Shown here: piece by piece, positions 17,922-26,281 of the stretch
How positions within the stretch are numbered: position 1 is the stretch's first letter
Layout: each line of letters begins with the position of its first letter
Source: Phycisphaerae bacterium
GTDB taxonomy: Bacteria; Planctomycetota; Phycisphaerae; Phycisphaerales; Phycisphaeraceae
Assembly: GCA_030426385.1 (NCBI GenBank)
Contig: JAUHYI010000026.1
Location: forward strand, 1 to 52,586
Direction of reading: 5' to 3'
DNA length: 52,586 nucleotides
The notes under the pieces: model-generated
The model's database searches: none
Told to the model about the DNA's origin: nothing
Seen by the model: only the letters and a program-made list of their open reading frames with translations
Translations under genes and position numbers: made by a program

Positions 17922-18683
17922 ATGCGCCGACCGGGAAGACGCATTGACGGCTTTACGTTGGTCGAATTACTCGTCGTGATCTCGATCATCGCGTTGATCA
18001 TCAGCATCCTCCTTCCTTCATTGAGTTCCGCGCGGAAGGCTGCGCAAAACACTGCCTGCATGAGCAACGAAAGGCAAGGCGGTCAAGCGATGATTATGTT
18101 TGCCGCGGATGACTCTGACCATCGTATACCCCCGCTATGGGACAGTAGTCGGGCCAAGTTCTGGAGCGGCCTGCTGGGCAATTATCTCGAACAAAACGGC
18201 AGCACGGTCTTCGGCGAGGACTATCTACGATGCCCATCTCAGCTGGAAGATTGTTTTCGAACTTACGGCATCAACTACGGAAACATCTCGAATATTGCTT
18301 CGGGTGTTGTTTATCTTGACCCAGGCGGCGAATACATCGGCATTCGTCTTGATGATATTAGCCCCAATCAGTATGTCTTCGGCGACCACCACGGACGCAA
18401 CTGGGGTTTGGGCGATCCCACTTGGGGCGGGATCATTTATAGCCCCTATGGCTGGAATTTAGCTGATGATTGGGATGGCGATGGCGCGCCTGATACCTAC
18501 CCAGGTTTTGCGAACGGGCCTGGGCCTTACAACGGTTTCGGGCCGTGGCATTTAGGAAACACCGGCAACGTGCTGTTTGCCGACAGTCACGTCGAAACTA
18601 TTACTATCGAACAGTTTATAACCAGTAACTACAACAGCGGGCTATGGGAAGGTGAAAAACTGTGGCCGAACCAAGCTCAGTAA
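17922..18683 (+). CDS. type II secretion/pseudopilin-like protein with prepilin cleavage motif
   Basis: About 253 residues from the ATG of MRRPGRRIDG. That start gives a short basic leader, then the prepilin peptidase site G|FTLVE with the invariant Glu at mature position 5 and a hydrophobic helix VISIIALIISILLP. The length also matches the two other pseudopilins here (about 252 and 241). GNVLFADSHVET near the end is the variant of the H-x9-DG motif that marks this planctomycete-type family (Asp-Ser instead of Asp-Gly). The soluble domain has several Cys and an Asp/Gly-rich loop (DDWDGDGAPDTY) that may bind calcium. Expected at the inner membrane/periplasm. Function unknown: the family is far too abundant in these genomes for all members to be secretion pseudopilins. 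Confidence 0.85.
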   Translation: MRRPGRRIDGFTLVELLVVISIIALIISILLPSLSSARKAAQNTACMSNERQGGQAMIMFAADDSDHRIPPLWDSSRAKFWSGLLGNYLEQNGSTVFGEDYLRCPSQLEDCFRTYGINYGNISNIASGVVYLDPGGEYIGIRLDDISPNQYVFGDHHGRNWGLGDPTWGGIIYSPYGWNLADDWDGDGAPDTYPGFANGPGPYNGFGPWHLGNTGNVLFADSHVETITIEQFITSNYNSGLWEGEKLWPNQAQ

Positions 18684-18685
18684 TT

Positions 18686-18713
18686 CTGGCGTGTGCGAAG
18701 GGGCACATGCCAG
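18686..18713 (+). terminator. strong stem-loop just after the pseudopilin stop
   Basis: CTGGC, one G/A mismatch, TGTGC, a short loop, GCACA, TGCCAG. It begins three bases after the stop codon. There is no T run, so it may act as a 3' stability element or a weak terminator. Confidence 0.5.
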
Positions 18714-18925
18714 AGGTGATTCTTAGGGTTTACCGCTATCAATCCCCACTGATCAACAGGCAGGCAAGCCGCTCTGATTGATGGCTATGAAATGCGTTTG
18801 GCATTCTGATCGGTCGTGTTGTGATGCTGTGGTCTAAAAAAGCACGAGTCTAAATTGATTGCCTGCGAGCCTTGTTTTATCTGAAACGGGGCCCCTGGAG
18901 TGCGGATCGCAAACAAATCGATCTA

Positions 18926-19064
18926 ATACGCATTCCATAAAATTCTCGTGCGTGATTTCCCGTTAGCCGCCGCCTTTATGGCGGCGCGATGGCGTGCGTT
19001 TTCACCAATGTTCGCGCCGCCTGAAGGCGGCGGCTAACGCACGAGTTCTAAACGGGATTGGTAT
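18926..19064. repeat. cruciform repeat, copy 1 (REP/MITE-like, 139 bp)
   Basis: Bounded by ATACG and GGTAT. The 77 bp core (18962-19038) is an imperfect inverted repeat: GTTAGCCGCCGCC then GGCGGCGCG on the left, CGCGCCGCC then GGCGGCGGCTAAC on the right, around a 24-nt loop. Each arm holds its own small palindrome (CCGCCTGAAGGCGG in the right arm). A second copy lies at 40552-40689. No coding capacity. Confidence 0.88.
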
Positions 19065-19236
19065 AAGTCATGGACATATCGCGTCTTCTAAACCGAATTG
19101 GTGGAAACAGGGCTCCTCGCAGTCACCTGCAGAATACGGCGGCCATTCACGCCGCATAGGCCCAACGCAAGCAAACTGAGGTCATTCGAGCCGCATGCAA
19201 GAGGGCTCTGGCGAGATAACGGCAGGATTGCCAATA

Positions 19237-19268
19237 TTGCGTTAACGCAAGAAATTTACTTTGCGTAT
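19237..19268. promoter_or_regulatory. perfect 14 bp palindrome plus half-site (operator-like)
   Basis: TTGCGTTAACGCAA (19237-19250) is a perfect palindrome. TTTGCGTAT follows at 19260-19268. Both share the TTGCGT half-site found in other spacers of the window. They lie about 270-300 bp upstream of the PEP-CTERM gene at 19535. The partial site TAACGCAA recurs at 19429-19436. Confidence 0.55.
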
Positions 19269-19376
19269 CTTTGATCTGAGCCAGGGGTTGAATTCGCCAA
19301 ACAAGCCTTTTTTGAGCAAATAAGCCGGTTTCTTTGGGATTTTTTAATTAAAAACCATTTTTTTAGCAAATTAATC

Positions 19377-19405
19377 TTGACTAAAATTCCCGAAAAGGGT
19401 AGTGT
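19377..19405 (+). promoter_or_regulatory. possible promoter of the PEP-CTERM gene
   Basis: TTGACT, a 17 bp spacer and TAGTGT, ending 129 bp before the chosen start codon. It lies downstream of the TTGCGTTAACGCAA palindrome and upstream of the TAACGCAA partial site. The -10 box is poor, so this is tentative. Confidence 0.35.
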
Positions 19406-19534
19406 TACGAGAAATTAATTTCCAATAATAACGCAATTTTTGTTATTTTGCCTTGTCAAGGCGGCGTGCTTCTTATTGGATAATTACAAATTGACTTGCA
19501 GATCCACTTCAACCCCTTTGATAGGAAAAGAGAA

Positions 19535-20290
19535 ATGAAAAGTAACACCACAATGTCCGCGATTTGCATCACTGGCCTACTTGCGTTGGCTGCCACACCC
19601 GGCTTGGCGGCGGTAAGCGATGATTTTGAGAGCTACACCGTGGGGCAAACGGCCGATGTAGCGAACGCGAACTACACTGCAAGCGTTTTTCCTGCTGTTG
19701 GTTCGATCGCCAACGGGGCTGGTACGACTAACGTGACAGCTTCGCAGGTGCTTGAGCATTTGACCGCGTCTGACGCCATGGGGACCCGTCTTAATGGCTC
19801 TGATATTACCGGCGAAGAAACAATTTCCTTCGATTTCAGGGCTAGCACTGGCGACCATTACGTGAGTATTCGGGATTCTACCAACGGGCTGGATGGTGTC
19901 ATTATTGGTTTGACGAACAGTTTTTCGGCTGGCGGCTTGCGGATTCAGGTCAACGGCGCTTTTGACACCTGGCTTGCCGGCATTTCAGACGACTGGATTC
20001 GCGCCACCATCGACCTGCATATTGACAGCGGCAATCCGTCCGCGAGTTCGTTTGATGTCGAAATCTATAACCTCACGCAAGATGTTGTAATTACCACACT
20101 TGGTTCATATACAAATAGCGCACTAACGTCTAATGCAGTACCCCTCATCAACCAGGTGCAAATCGACACGATTGCGGGCGGCGGCGGACTGCAACTCGAC
20201 AACTTTACGATCGCATCCATTCCCGAGCCATGCTCGCTCGCCTTGTTAGGCTTAGGCGGAATGGCGACGCTTGTTCGCCGACGCAACTAA
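19535..20290 (+). CDS. secreted PEP-CTERM protein with lectin/LamG-like domain
   Basis: About 251 residues from the ATG of MKSNTTMSA, which has AGGAAAAGAG directly upstream. The signal peptide ends near GLAA. The mature part begins DDFESYTVGQ and continues in a beta-rich, concanavalin-like pattern (ETISFDFRAS, LRIQVNGAFDTW, LQLDNFTIA). The C-terminus is a full PEP-CTERM signal: IPEPCSLALLGLGGMATLV followed by RRR. Proteins with this tail are thought to be processed by an exosortase and anchored or exported. Probably a surface or secreted glycan-binding protein. The LacI regulator and operator-like sites upstream suggest substrate control. Confidence 0.85.
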   Translation: MKSNTTMSAICITGLLALAATPGLAAVSDDFESYTVGQTADVANANYTASVFPAVGSIANGAGTTNVTASQVLEHLTASDAMGTRLNGSDITGEETISFDFRASTGDHYVSIRDSTNGLDGVIIGLTNSFSAGGLRIQVNGAFDTWLAGISDDWIRATIDLHIDSGNPSASSFDVEIYNLTQDVVITTLGSYTNSALTSNAVPLINQVQIDTIAGGGGLQLDNFTIASIPEPCSLALLGLGGMATLVRRRN

Positions 20291-20334
20291 ATCTGACGGC
20301 AAATACGTATGCATAATGGTGCGTGCCGGCATGT

Positions 20335-20382
20335 ACAGGCCCCGTGAACAATCGTTATGACGGTTGGGTTCGGGGCCTGTTT
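20335..20382 (+). terminator. probable rho-independent terminator of the PEP-CTERM gene
   Basis: ACAGGCCCCG pairs perfectly with CGGGGCCTGT around a 26-nt loop, followed by TTAAATTC. It lies 45 bp after the stop codon. The stem is strong but the T run is short. Confidence 0.6.
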
Positions 20383-20496
20383 AAATTCTACGCCACCTCA
20401 AGCATGAATGCCGCTTCAAATTCATGCCGCCCCACGTGCAACGCGTGCGAAATGCCAGGCGATTGCGGCCGTGACCTGTACGCCGATGAATGTCGA

Positions 20497-20697
20497 ATAA
20501 CGCAATTTTACGCAATCTGACGTTTATTGAAATATCTTTTTTCGTAGATATCGCGTGCATGCCAATCCCGACAGTGAACTCTTTTTTTTTAGTACAGACA
20601 TATTATTCTATAAATCCAGGTAAATACACAAATAAATGAAGCGATTCCACCAAGAAATCATATATTGCGTTAATTTAATCGCGTCTTTTGACGCAAA
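20497..20697. promoter_or_regulatory. cluster of ACGCAA/TTGCGT half-sites
   Basis: AATAACGCAATTTTACGCAAT starts at 20497 and contains two direct ACGCAA units 10 bp apart. TATTGCGTTAATTT starts at 20663, and GACGCAAATTTTGC at 20690. The stretch is AT-rich and lies between the terminator of the previous gene and the promoter-like boxes for the SGNH gene. Confidence 0.45.
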
Positions 20698-20703
20698 TTT
20701 TGC

Positions 20704-20732
20704 TTGACGTATTGCGGAGTGGCGGTTAATGT
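20704..20732 (+). promoter_or_regulatory. possible promoter of the SGNH/PEP-CTERM gene
   Basis: TTGACG, a 17 bp spacer and TAATGT, 224 bp before the start codon at 20957. It lies directly after the TTGCGT/ACGCAA cluster. The leader would include the C-run and (CA)7 tract. Confidence 0.4.
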
Positions 20733-20856
20733 CTCACTGTTATTGGCGGGCAAATGAAAACCACGAGGACGAGGCGGCCGAGCCGGGCGGGTGTTTAAGT
20801 CTCACACGTGATCAACAACAGCCCCAAGTTCGCCGCACAGAAGCCCTATAGCCGTG

Positions 20857-20897
20857 CCCCCCACCCCACCCCCACCCCCCTCCCACACACACACACA
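20857..20897. repeat. C-run tract followed by a (CA)7 microsatellite
   Basis: C6, C4, C5, C6 and C3 separated by single bases (20857-20884), a textbook G-quadruplex pattern on the minus strand. It continues directly into seven CA units. It lies 60-100 bp upstream of the SGNH gene start, in its likely leader. Confidence 0.8.
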
Positions 20898-20956
20898 GGT
20901 AGACATCACCCCACAGACAGACCCAATCCAACGATTACGGATCACAGGAAAAACAC

Positions 20957-21736
20957 ATGAACATCCACACCTACAAATATTTGCTGGTCGCCGCCACGAC
21001 ATTTCTAGTCATGATGATCACTATTCGTTCAGCCCATGCGGACCTGCGCGTCATGGCCACGGGCGACTCGCATACGACCGTATACGCCCAACAAGATTTC
21101 GGCCATGGCAACCTGATCAGTCGGGTGTACGAGCAGCGGCGTGACGATGCCACCCAACTGCGAGTCAACTTCGGCGGCATAACCACACAGACCTACATCA
21201 ACGATGGCCGCATCGCTGACGTGCTGGCCCAGGACCCCGATGTGATTCAGCTCCTGCTGGGCACCAATGATTCTGCCAACCAATTTGATCTGGCTACCTA
21301 TAGCAATAACATGACCGCGATCATCAACGCGTTCACCGGCTACACCAATGGTCGGGGCCAGCATCCAGTTGTCGTTGTTGCCACCGTCATGCCCCTCATT
21401 GCCCCGGACCCGTCAGCGACGGTGGCTACGCCGTTTATCGAGTCGTACAACACCTGGTTACGCGGCCAGTCACAGGTCCGCGACGATTTTGTGTTGATCG
21501 ATTTCTACAATACGCTGACCAGCCAAAGCGGATGGGAGAGCTATTATTCCGATGGTGCTCATCTCGGTAGCGCCATGACGCCTTATTATTCGTTTGGCGA
21601 ATACCCCGCGGGTTACATTCTTCTCGCAGAACAATTTCGCGATGCCGCACTCAACGCCATACCCGAGCCGGCCAGCCTAATAGTCACGGCAACACTTTTA
21701 GGATTGCCACTTTTTTCAAGGCCTAAACGGAACTGA
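20957..21736 (+). CDS. secreted SGNH/GDSL-family hydrolase with PEP-CTERM tail
   Basis: 259 residues. The signal peptide ends near SAHA. Block I ATGDSH places the nucleophile Ser at about residue 38. FGGITTQTY gives the oxyanion Gly, LLLGTNDS the block III Asn, and SDGAHLG the Asp and His of block V (about residues 199 and 202), so all four SGNH residues are present. The C-terminus IPEPASLIVTATLLGLPLF then RPKRN is a PEP-CTERM signal. Probably a carbohydrate de-acylase (acetyl or similar) working outside the cytoplasm. AGGAAAAACAC precedes the ATG. The gene stands alone between spacers; the next pseudopilin gene starts 205 bp later. Confidence 0.9.
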   Translation: MNIHTYKYLLVAATTFLVMMITIRSAHADLRVMATGDSHTTVYAQQDFGHGNLISRVYEQRRDDATQLRVNFGGITTQTYINDGRIADVLAQDPDVIQLLLGTNDSANQFDLATYSNNMTAIINAFTGYTNGRGQHPVVVVATVMPLIAPDPSATVATPFIESYNTWLRGQSQVRDDFVLIDFYNTLTSQSGWESYYSDGAHLGSAMTPYYSFGEYPAGYILLAEQFRDAALNAIPEPASLIVTATLLGLPLFSRPKRN

Positions 21737-21941
21737 CTCATGCCGCGATGGTGATTCGTGAATCGATAAAAAGCGCTATATACGTTCACGACCAATACCA
21801 GGTAAGGCCTGATCCCAACATTACGACTTGGCGACATGGTGGTCATGAATATATTTCTTCGCACAAAACAATCGGTGTGCGTGAACTGATCGAAAAAGCC
21901 GATGCGGATTTGTGTAGCTATATCAATGAAAGGCTATGGCG

Positions 21942-22700
21942 ATGAAAACTTCTTGCAATATAAAAAACCTTTTATTTGAACTGCCCCCACAAAGCCAACA
22001 TGGCCGCCAGGAAAAAGCCTTTACACTGATAGAATTACTTGTGGTAATTTCGATCATTGCCTTGTTAATCGCGATCCTTTTACCAGTACTCAAATCCGCA
22101 AAGGCTGCTGCCTTGCAATCGGTTTGTTTGAGCAATATTCGAGGCGTGGGGATAAGTTTGTCGGTCTATGCAGACGACTATGGCCGGGCCTTACCAATTA
22201 CGTATATCGCGAGTGACGGCGAGCACTGGGTATACCCGCTAGTCGGTGGTAAATACATGGACATCGCCGGCATGTCATGCCCTTCACTGCCAGTGGGAGA
22301 TGGAGGAGCAGCACTTACCGATGAAAAACTGCTTTGGTATCTGACTTACGGGATGGGGGCTCAGTACAACCCCAATTGGTCGATTAACCTCAACGATAGC
22401 TGGAACCCGGCAAAATCAGAATTATTGTTAGACAGCATTCACCTCGCACCGCCAGTATGGGTTGAAGCATTAGTGGGCCTTGCAGGTCCTACCCAGTACT
22501 TCCTCTTATCAAAAAGATTTGACCCCACCTTTGATCTGCGGGTCGACATGCGCCACCATGGCGCAGCCAACATATTGTTTATGGACATGCACGCCAGCGC
22601 CGGAAAAGAAGAAACTCAAGTAACCCAGTTCTTCCAGTACCCGGAGTACGGACTGGGAAGTCTACGAGATTTTTATGCCATCAATCAATATCAGAACTGA
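21942..22700 (+). CDS. type II secretion/pseudopilin-like protein with prepilin cleavage motif
   Basis: About 252 residues. The ATG at 21942 (MKTSCN) is preferred over the one two codons earlier because GAAAGG lies 8 bases before it. The cleavage region is HGRQEKA|FTLIE; Ala instead of the usual Gly at -1 is a variation. The hydrophobic helix [14 protein letters not shown] follows. RHHGAANILFMDMHA near the C-terminus corresponds to the H-x9-DG region, with Asp-Met in place of Asp-Gly. The soluble domain has aromatic loops (YLTYGMGAQYNPNW). Inner membrane/periplasmic location expected; role unknown. It precedes the ceramidase-like gene by about 240 bp. Confidence 0.86.
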   Translation: MKTSCNIKNLLFELPPQSQHGRQEKAFTLIELLVVISIIALLIAILLPVLKSAKAAALQSVCLSNIRGVGISLSVYADDYGRALPITYIASDGEHWVYPLVGGKYMDIAGMSCPSLPVGDGGAALTDEKLLWYLTYGMGAQYNPNWSINLNDSWNPAKSELLLDSIHLAPPVWVEALVGLAGPTQYFLLSKRFDPTFDLRVDMRHHGAANILFMDMHASAGKEETQVTQFFQYPEYGLGSLRDFYAINQYQN

Positions 22701-22817
22701 TTAAAAATCTAGGCTACACACTCGATTGTTGGAACTCATATCGCGAAATATTTGCCGTTATAAAACAGAGTATTTAAGTGGTAGGCGATTAAACACCTCG
22801 GGTATTTCTAATTATAA

Positions 22818-22862
22818 GTCACGACATCAATCGCTCGAACACAGCCGATTGACGACTCGTGA
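22818..22862 (+). repeat. divergent direct repeat, left copy, flanking the ceramidase-like gene
   Basis: 45 bp beginning GTCACGACATCAATCGCT. It matches 24498-24542 at 17 of the first 18 positions and about 15 of the next 27, with many G/A and C/T differences. The two copies enclose the 22944-24455 gene and nothing else. Confidence 0.5.
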
Positions 22863-22943
22863 ATTATTCCCAGCATCGATTTGTATATTCAATCATATTC
22901 GGATTCACCATGCGTATTTATGCGCAGAACATGGAATACAAGA

Positions 22944-24455
22944 ATGGGCAATGCGCCATCGAAAACATCTACCAAGCGTATCAATACCTCGCCAGTTTCC
23001 GGTGAAAAAAACAGTTTGCACGCAGGTGTGGCCAAGCGTGACATCACGACGGAGAATCCTGGTGTCAATATTCACGATCGTTTATATGCCAAGGCATTTG
23101 TGATCAGTGACGGAACGACAACGATGGCGATTATCGCCATGGATGCGGTGGCGATCGGCGGCATCTGCGATGTGCGTGATGACTTTTTGGTGAGGTTACG
23201 CATGCGCATTGAAAATGAATTGCACATTCCAGGTTCGCATGTGTTGGTCCATGCCACGCATACGCATCCACCAGGACGATTGCTATGCGATGATGATCAA
23301 CAGATAGAGCGGGCATTCGACGCGGTTCGTCAAGCCCATGCCGCGCTGGTGCCGGTCAAGGTGGGAACCGGGTGTGGCCAGGAAGATCGCATCATCATTA
23401 ACCGCACATTGCGTTTAAAAAACGGCCAACACTGGACGATTCGTCAAACCAATCCTTGTCCGCCTGACGACGAGGTGGAGTCCCTGGGCCCGATTGATCC
23501 ATCCATCGGCGTGTTACGTGTTGATCGTTTGGATGGCACGCCGCTGGCGGTGGTTTACAACTATGCTTGCCATCCATTGATTGGTGTGGCGCGTGGTCAA
23601 GTCACCGCCAACTATCCCGGGTTTGCCTCGCAAGTGATTGAGGAAAACCTGGGCCATGACGTCATGGCGATATTTCTGCAAGGCGCCGCTGGCGATGTTA
23701 CTGAAGTGGCATACAAGGATGTTCATGAGCCCAGCGACAGCGAACCTGTCGGCAGGATACTCGGATTAAGTACATTAAAAACATGGCAAACGATTCAGAC
23801 AAACGACGCTCCGATCAAGATGGTTTTTGAAACCGTGATGTTACCGCGAAAAAATGATTTCTCGCAGTGTATTGATGCGTTGGTTGTTGAACAGAAAGAT
23901 TTGCTGGCATCATTACGTTTTACCAGTTTAAATATCAAAACATTTATTCCCTTGTATGTGCAATATATGTTGAGTCCCGAACATCCATCTAACTATTCCT
24001 ATCGATACCTGCACGCGCAAGCGGTTGGATCGGAAGATCTATCTGCCACCGATGAACGTAATCGCCAAAATCTCGATAAGTACCTTGGCAATATTCGAGC
24101 GATGGAAAAACTGGCTCGTATAGAGGATAAAATTGCCACACTCAAACGCCACGAAACTATTAATGACCTAGCTAACTACGCGCCGATCGAAGCGGAGATC
24201 CAAGGTATTCGCATTGGTGAATTCGTATTGGTGAGTTCGCCGATCGAGGTGTTAACGCAAGTGAGTTTAAATATTAAAAAAATGTCGCCACACAAGCATA
24301 CTTACCTGGCAGCATTTTCAAATGGCTACATGCACTATGGACCACCTGCGTCGGATTATGGAAAAGGTGGATACGAAGTTACTGAATGTTTTCTGGCGCC
24401 ACAATGGCAATCGCTATACGAAGCCAAAACGCAAAAGGTCCTAAATAGATTGTGA
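22944..24455 (+). CDS. neutral/alkaline ceramidase-like (NEUTRAL_CERAMIDASE-type) hydrolase
   Basis: About 503 residues from the ATG at 22944; an in-frame ATG at 22881 is possible but adds an unstructured stretch. LHAGVAKRDITTENPGVNIHDRLYAKA is split here only by position: the opening AGVAKRDIT matches the AGxxxxDIT opening of neutral ceramidases. Metal and catalytic motifs are visible: HATHTHPPG, NYACHP and QGAAGDV. The C-terminal IGEFVLVSSPIEVLTQ and FSNGYMHYGPP also fit. There is no signal peptide, unlike classical secreted ceramidases. In planctomycetes these proteins often lie in glycan clusters, and the substrate may be an amide of an amino sugar rather than ceramide (inference). Confidence 0.82.
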   Translation: MGNAPSKTSTKRINTSPVSGEKNSLHAGVAKRDITTENPGVNIHDRLYAKAFVISDGTTTMAIIAMDAVAIGGICDVRDDFLVRLRMRIENELHIPGSHVLVHATHTHPPGRLLCDDDQQIERAFDAVRQAHAALVPVKVGTGCGQEDRIIINRTLRLKNGQHWTIRQTNPCPPDDEVESLGPIDPSIGVLRVDRLDGTPLAVVYNYACHPLIGVARGQVTANYPGFASQVIEENLGHDVMAIFLQGAAGDVTEVAYKDVHEPSDSEPVGRILGLSTLKTWQTIQTNDAPIKMVFETVMLPRKNDFSQCIDALVVEQKDLLASLRFTSLNIKTFIPLYVQYMLSPEHPSNYSYRYLHAQAVGSEDLSATDERNRQNLDKYLGNIRAMEKLARIEDKIATLKRHETINDLANYAPIEAEIQGIRIGEFVLVSSPIEVLTQVSLNIKKMSPHKHTYLAAFSNGYMHYGPPASDYGKGGYEVTECFLAPQWQSLYEAKTQKVLNRL

Positions 24456-24497
24456 TTTTCTCTGATTTCCGCATTATCGCGCTGTTCCAAATTGTTG

Positions 24498-24542
24498 GTC
24501 ACGACAGCAATCGCTAGATAACGACCAATCAACAACTCACGA
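24498..24542 (+). repeat. divergent direct repeat, right copy
   Basis: Partner of 22818-22862, starting 43 bp after the stop of the ceramidase-like gene. It begins GTCACGACAGCAATCGCT. Confidence 0.5.
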
Positions 24543-24988
24543 TTACAAACAATCGTGTCGACTTGCAACTTCGATTTGAACGCGATAGTCCAAACCCTCG
24601 CAAACTCATAAGACCAGTATTTGCTAGGGGCCTACAATTCGGAGCCCCTCTTAAAATCCGACAAATATCCCCGAAACCACGCCAGACTGGAAAGGCAAAC
24701 CATGGGGCCAAAATGGAACCGAAATGCTGCCTTCAAGAGAATCGCTTCACGGCTCAAACCCATGCCAGGGGCCAGCGATCCTGACACAAGTCAACTCTTT
24801 GCATAGCAATGATTCGCCACATGTAAGCCGGGGCTGTTACCTGGCAAAACAGACAACATTAAGCCTGAATTCTCAGGATGTAACCCAAATTTACGCGAAC
24901 TTATAGCTACCAAATCAGAGGCGGCTTGATGTATCCAAGAAAACACACCGCAGTAGTTGGTAACTCAGCCCTTACATCACTGCCGAGG
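24543..24988. other. 446 bp spacer without a recognised gene
   Basis: Short open frames on both strands overlap and match nothing I know. GGGGC and GCCCC can pair at about 24628-24650 (GGGGCCTACAATTCGGAGCCCC is split by a small loop), a modest hairpin. The segment starts right at the direct repeat and could be a decayed element. It is also the 3' side of the minus-strand FG-GAP gene. Confidence 0.45.
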
Positions 24989-26149
24989 TCAATCCATTTT
25001 TCTTCGGCGTAATAATGCGAACGATGCGCCGCTAGTCAGTAGCAGGATTGTTGTGGGTTCGGGTATTGTCAGAGCCACGACTGCGATTGATGTTGGGTTC
25101 ACCGTGCGGTGTGCGGTGTAATACCATTCGGTGGCACCGATGCTTTGGGTTCCTGGCTCGAATGCGCGGATGCGGCCATCCACAGCGACGAGGATGTCAG
25201 GCACACCGTCGCCGTCAAGGTCGGTGATGTCCATGTCTGTGGCGTCTTCCGGGAAGGAACGGCTGTACCAATATTCGGAACTGCCGATCGCTTGCGTATC
25301 CGGTTCGAAAAGGCGAAGACGGTTATTCGCAAAAACCGCAAACTCGTCGTTGCCATCCCCATCAAAATCGCCGGACGTCATCGCATCGACTTCCCCATAG
25401 CCGAAGTTGCTGTACCAGAACTGCGCGTCACCATTGGCCTGGGTCCCCGGCTCGAACAGACGAACTCGATCGGTGGCAGAGACGGCCAAATCTAAATTGC
25501 CATCACCGTCATAATCACCGGCAGTCAATGCACCAGACGCGCCGACCGAAGCGCTGAACCACAATGGTGCGCTGTTGTTTGACTGGGTGAACGGCTGGAA
25601 TGTACGGGCGCGCCCATCCATATTGACTGCGACTTCGAGCGTACCGTCGCCGTTAAAATCGCCGGTGGTCATTCCGAAGGTCCCGCCAGTCTTGGATTCG
25701 CTAAACCACGTTTCGGTCGCGTTGGAGGCTTGTGTGTTCGGCTCCCAGGTACGAATACGATTGGCCTGAAGGGCGGCGATCTCCATATTGCCGTCACCGT
25801 CAAAGTCACCAACGGTCATGTCCACACTGGCTCCAGTTAAAACTCGGCTGAACCAGATCGGCGTTTCGTTGTTTGCCATACCGTCATAGACTCGAATGCG
25901 ATCACTGCCAAGCGAGGCGTAATCCATATCCCCATCATTGTCGAAGTCAGCGACGACGATCGCTGCCCCGGTCGGCTTGGGTTCGGCGAAATAGGATTCG
26001 GTTTCATTGCTGGCCAAGGTCTCATACCCGCGAACGCGCCCGTCCCAGTTTGCGACCACGGTGATCGCAGCCTGTGCGGAGCCGCACATGATCGCCGTCG
26101 TGGCGAGTCCAGCTAATATTCGGGTTGATATTGTGATGGTATTTTTCAT
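24989..26149 (-). CDS. secreted FG-GAP/VCBS-repeat protein with PEP-CTERM tail
   Basis: About 386 residues from the ATG of MKNTIT, preceded by GGAAAGAGAA, nearly the same leader as the PEP-CTERM gene at 19535. The signal peptide ends near AQAA. Six repeats each carry a DxDGDG-type calcium loop: DFDNDGDMD, DFDGDGNME, DFNGDGTLE, DYDGDGNLD, DFDGDGNDE, DLDGDGVPD. Between them are matching strands (RVYDG, RTWEP, RTFQP, RLFEP, RLFEP, RAFEP), so it is probably a calcium-stabilised beta-propeller. The C-terminus IPEPTTILLLTSGASFALL then RRRK is a PEP-CTERM signal. Likely a surface-located binding protein. Adjacent to the GH32-like gene on the same strand. Confidence 0.9.
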   Translation of the reverse strand: MKNTITISTRILAGLATTAIMCGSAQAAITVVANWDGRVRGYETLASNETESYFAEPKPTGAAIVVADFDNDGDMDYASLGSDRIRVYDGMANNETPIWFSRVLTGASVDMTVGDFDGDGNMEIAALQANRIRTWEPNTQASNATETWFSESKTGGTFGMTTGDFNGDGTLEVAVNMDGRARTFQPFTQSNNSAPLWFSASVGASGALTAGDYDGDGNLDLAVSATDRVRLFEPGTQANGDAQFWYSNFGYGEVDAMTSGDFDGDGNDEFAVFANNRLRLFEPDTQAIGSSEYWYSRSFPEDATDMDITDLDGDGVPDILVAVDGRIRAFEPGTQSIGATEWYYTAHRTVNPTSIAVVALTIPEPTTILLLTSGASFALLRRRKMD

Positions 26150-26281
26150 TTCTCTTTCCGTTCTTAGTAAGTACATATAGAAAATCGCATTGCCTCATGA
26201 CACGCATGTGGAAACTACTCGGTTGTTGCTATCAGTAAGATTCTTTCATCGTTTAGCTCTTTCTCCTTCGGGTTCGTCGCG

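Noticed and set aside
24529..24806. Short frames in the spacer after the ceramidase-like gene as an integrase remnant
   Set aside because: No recombinase motif was found in any frame.
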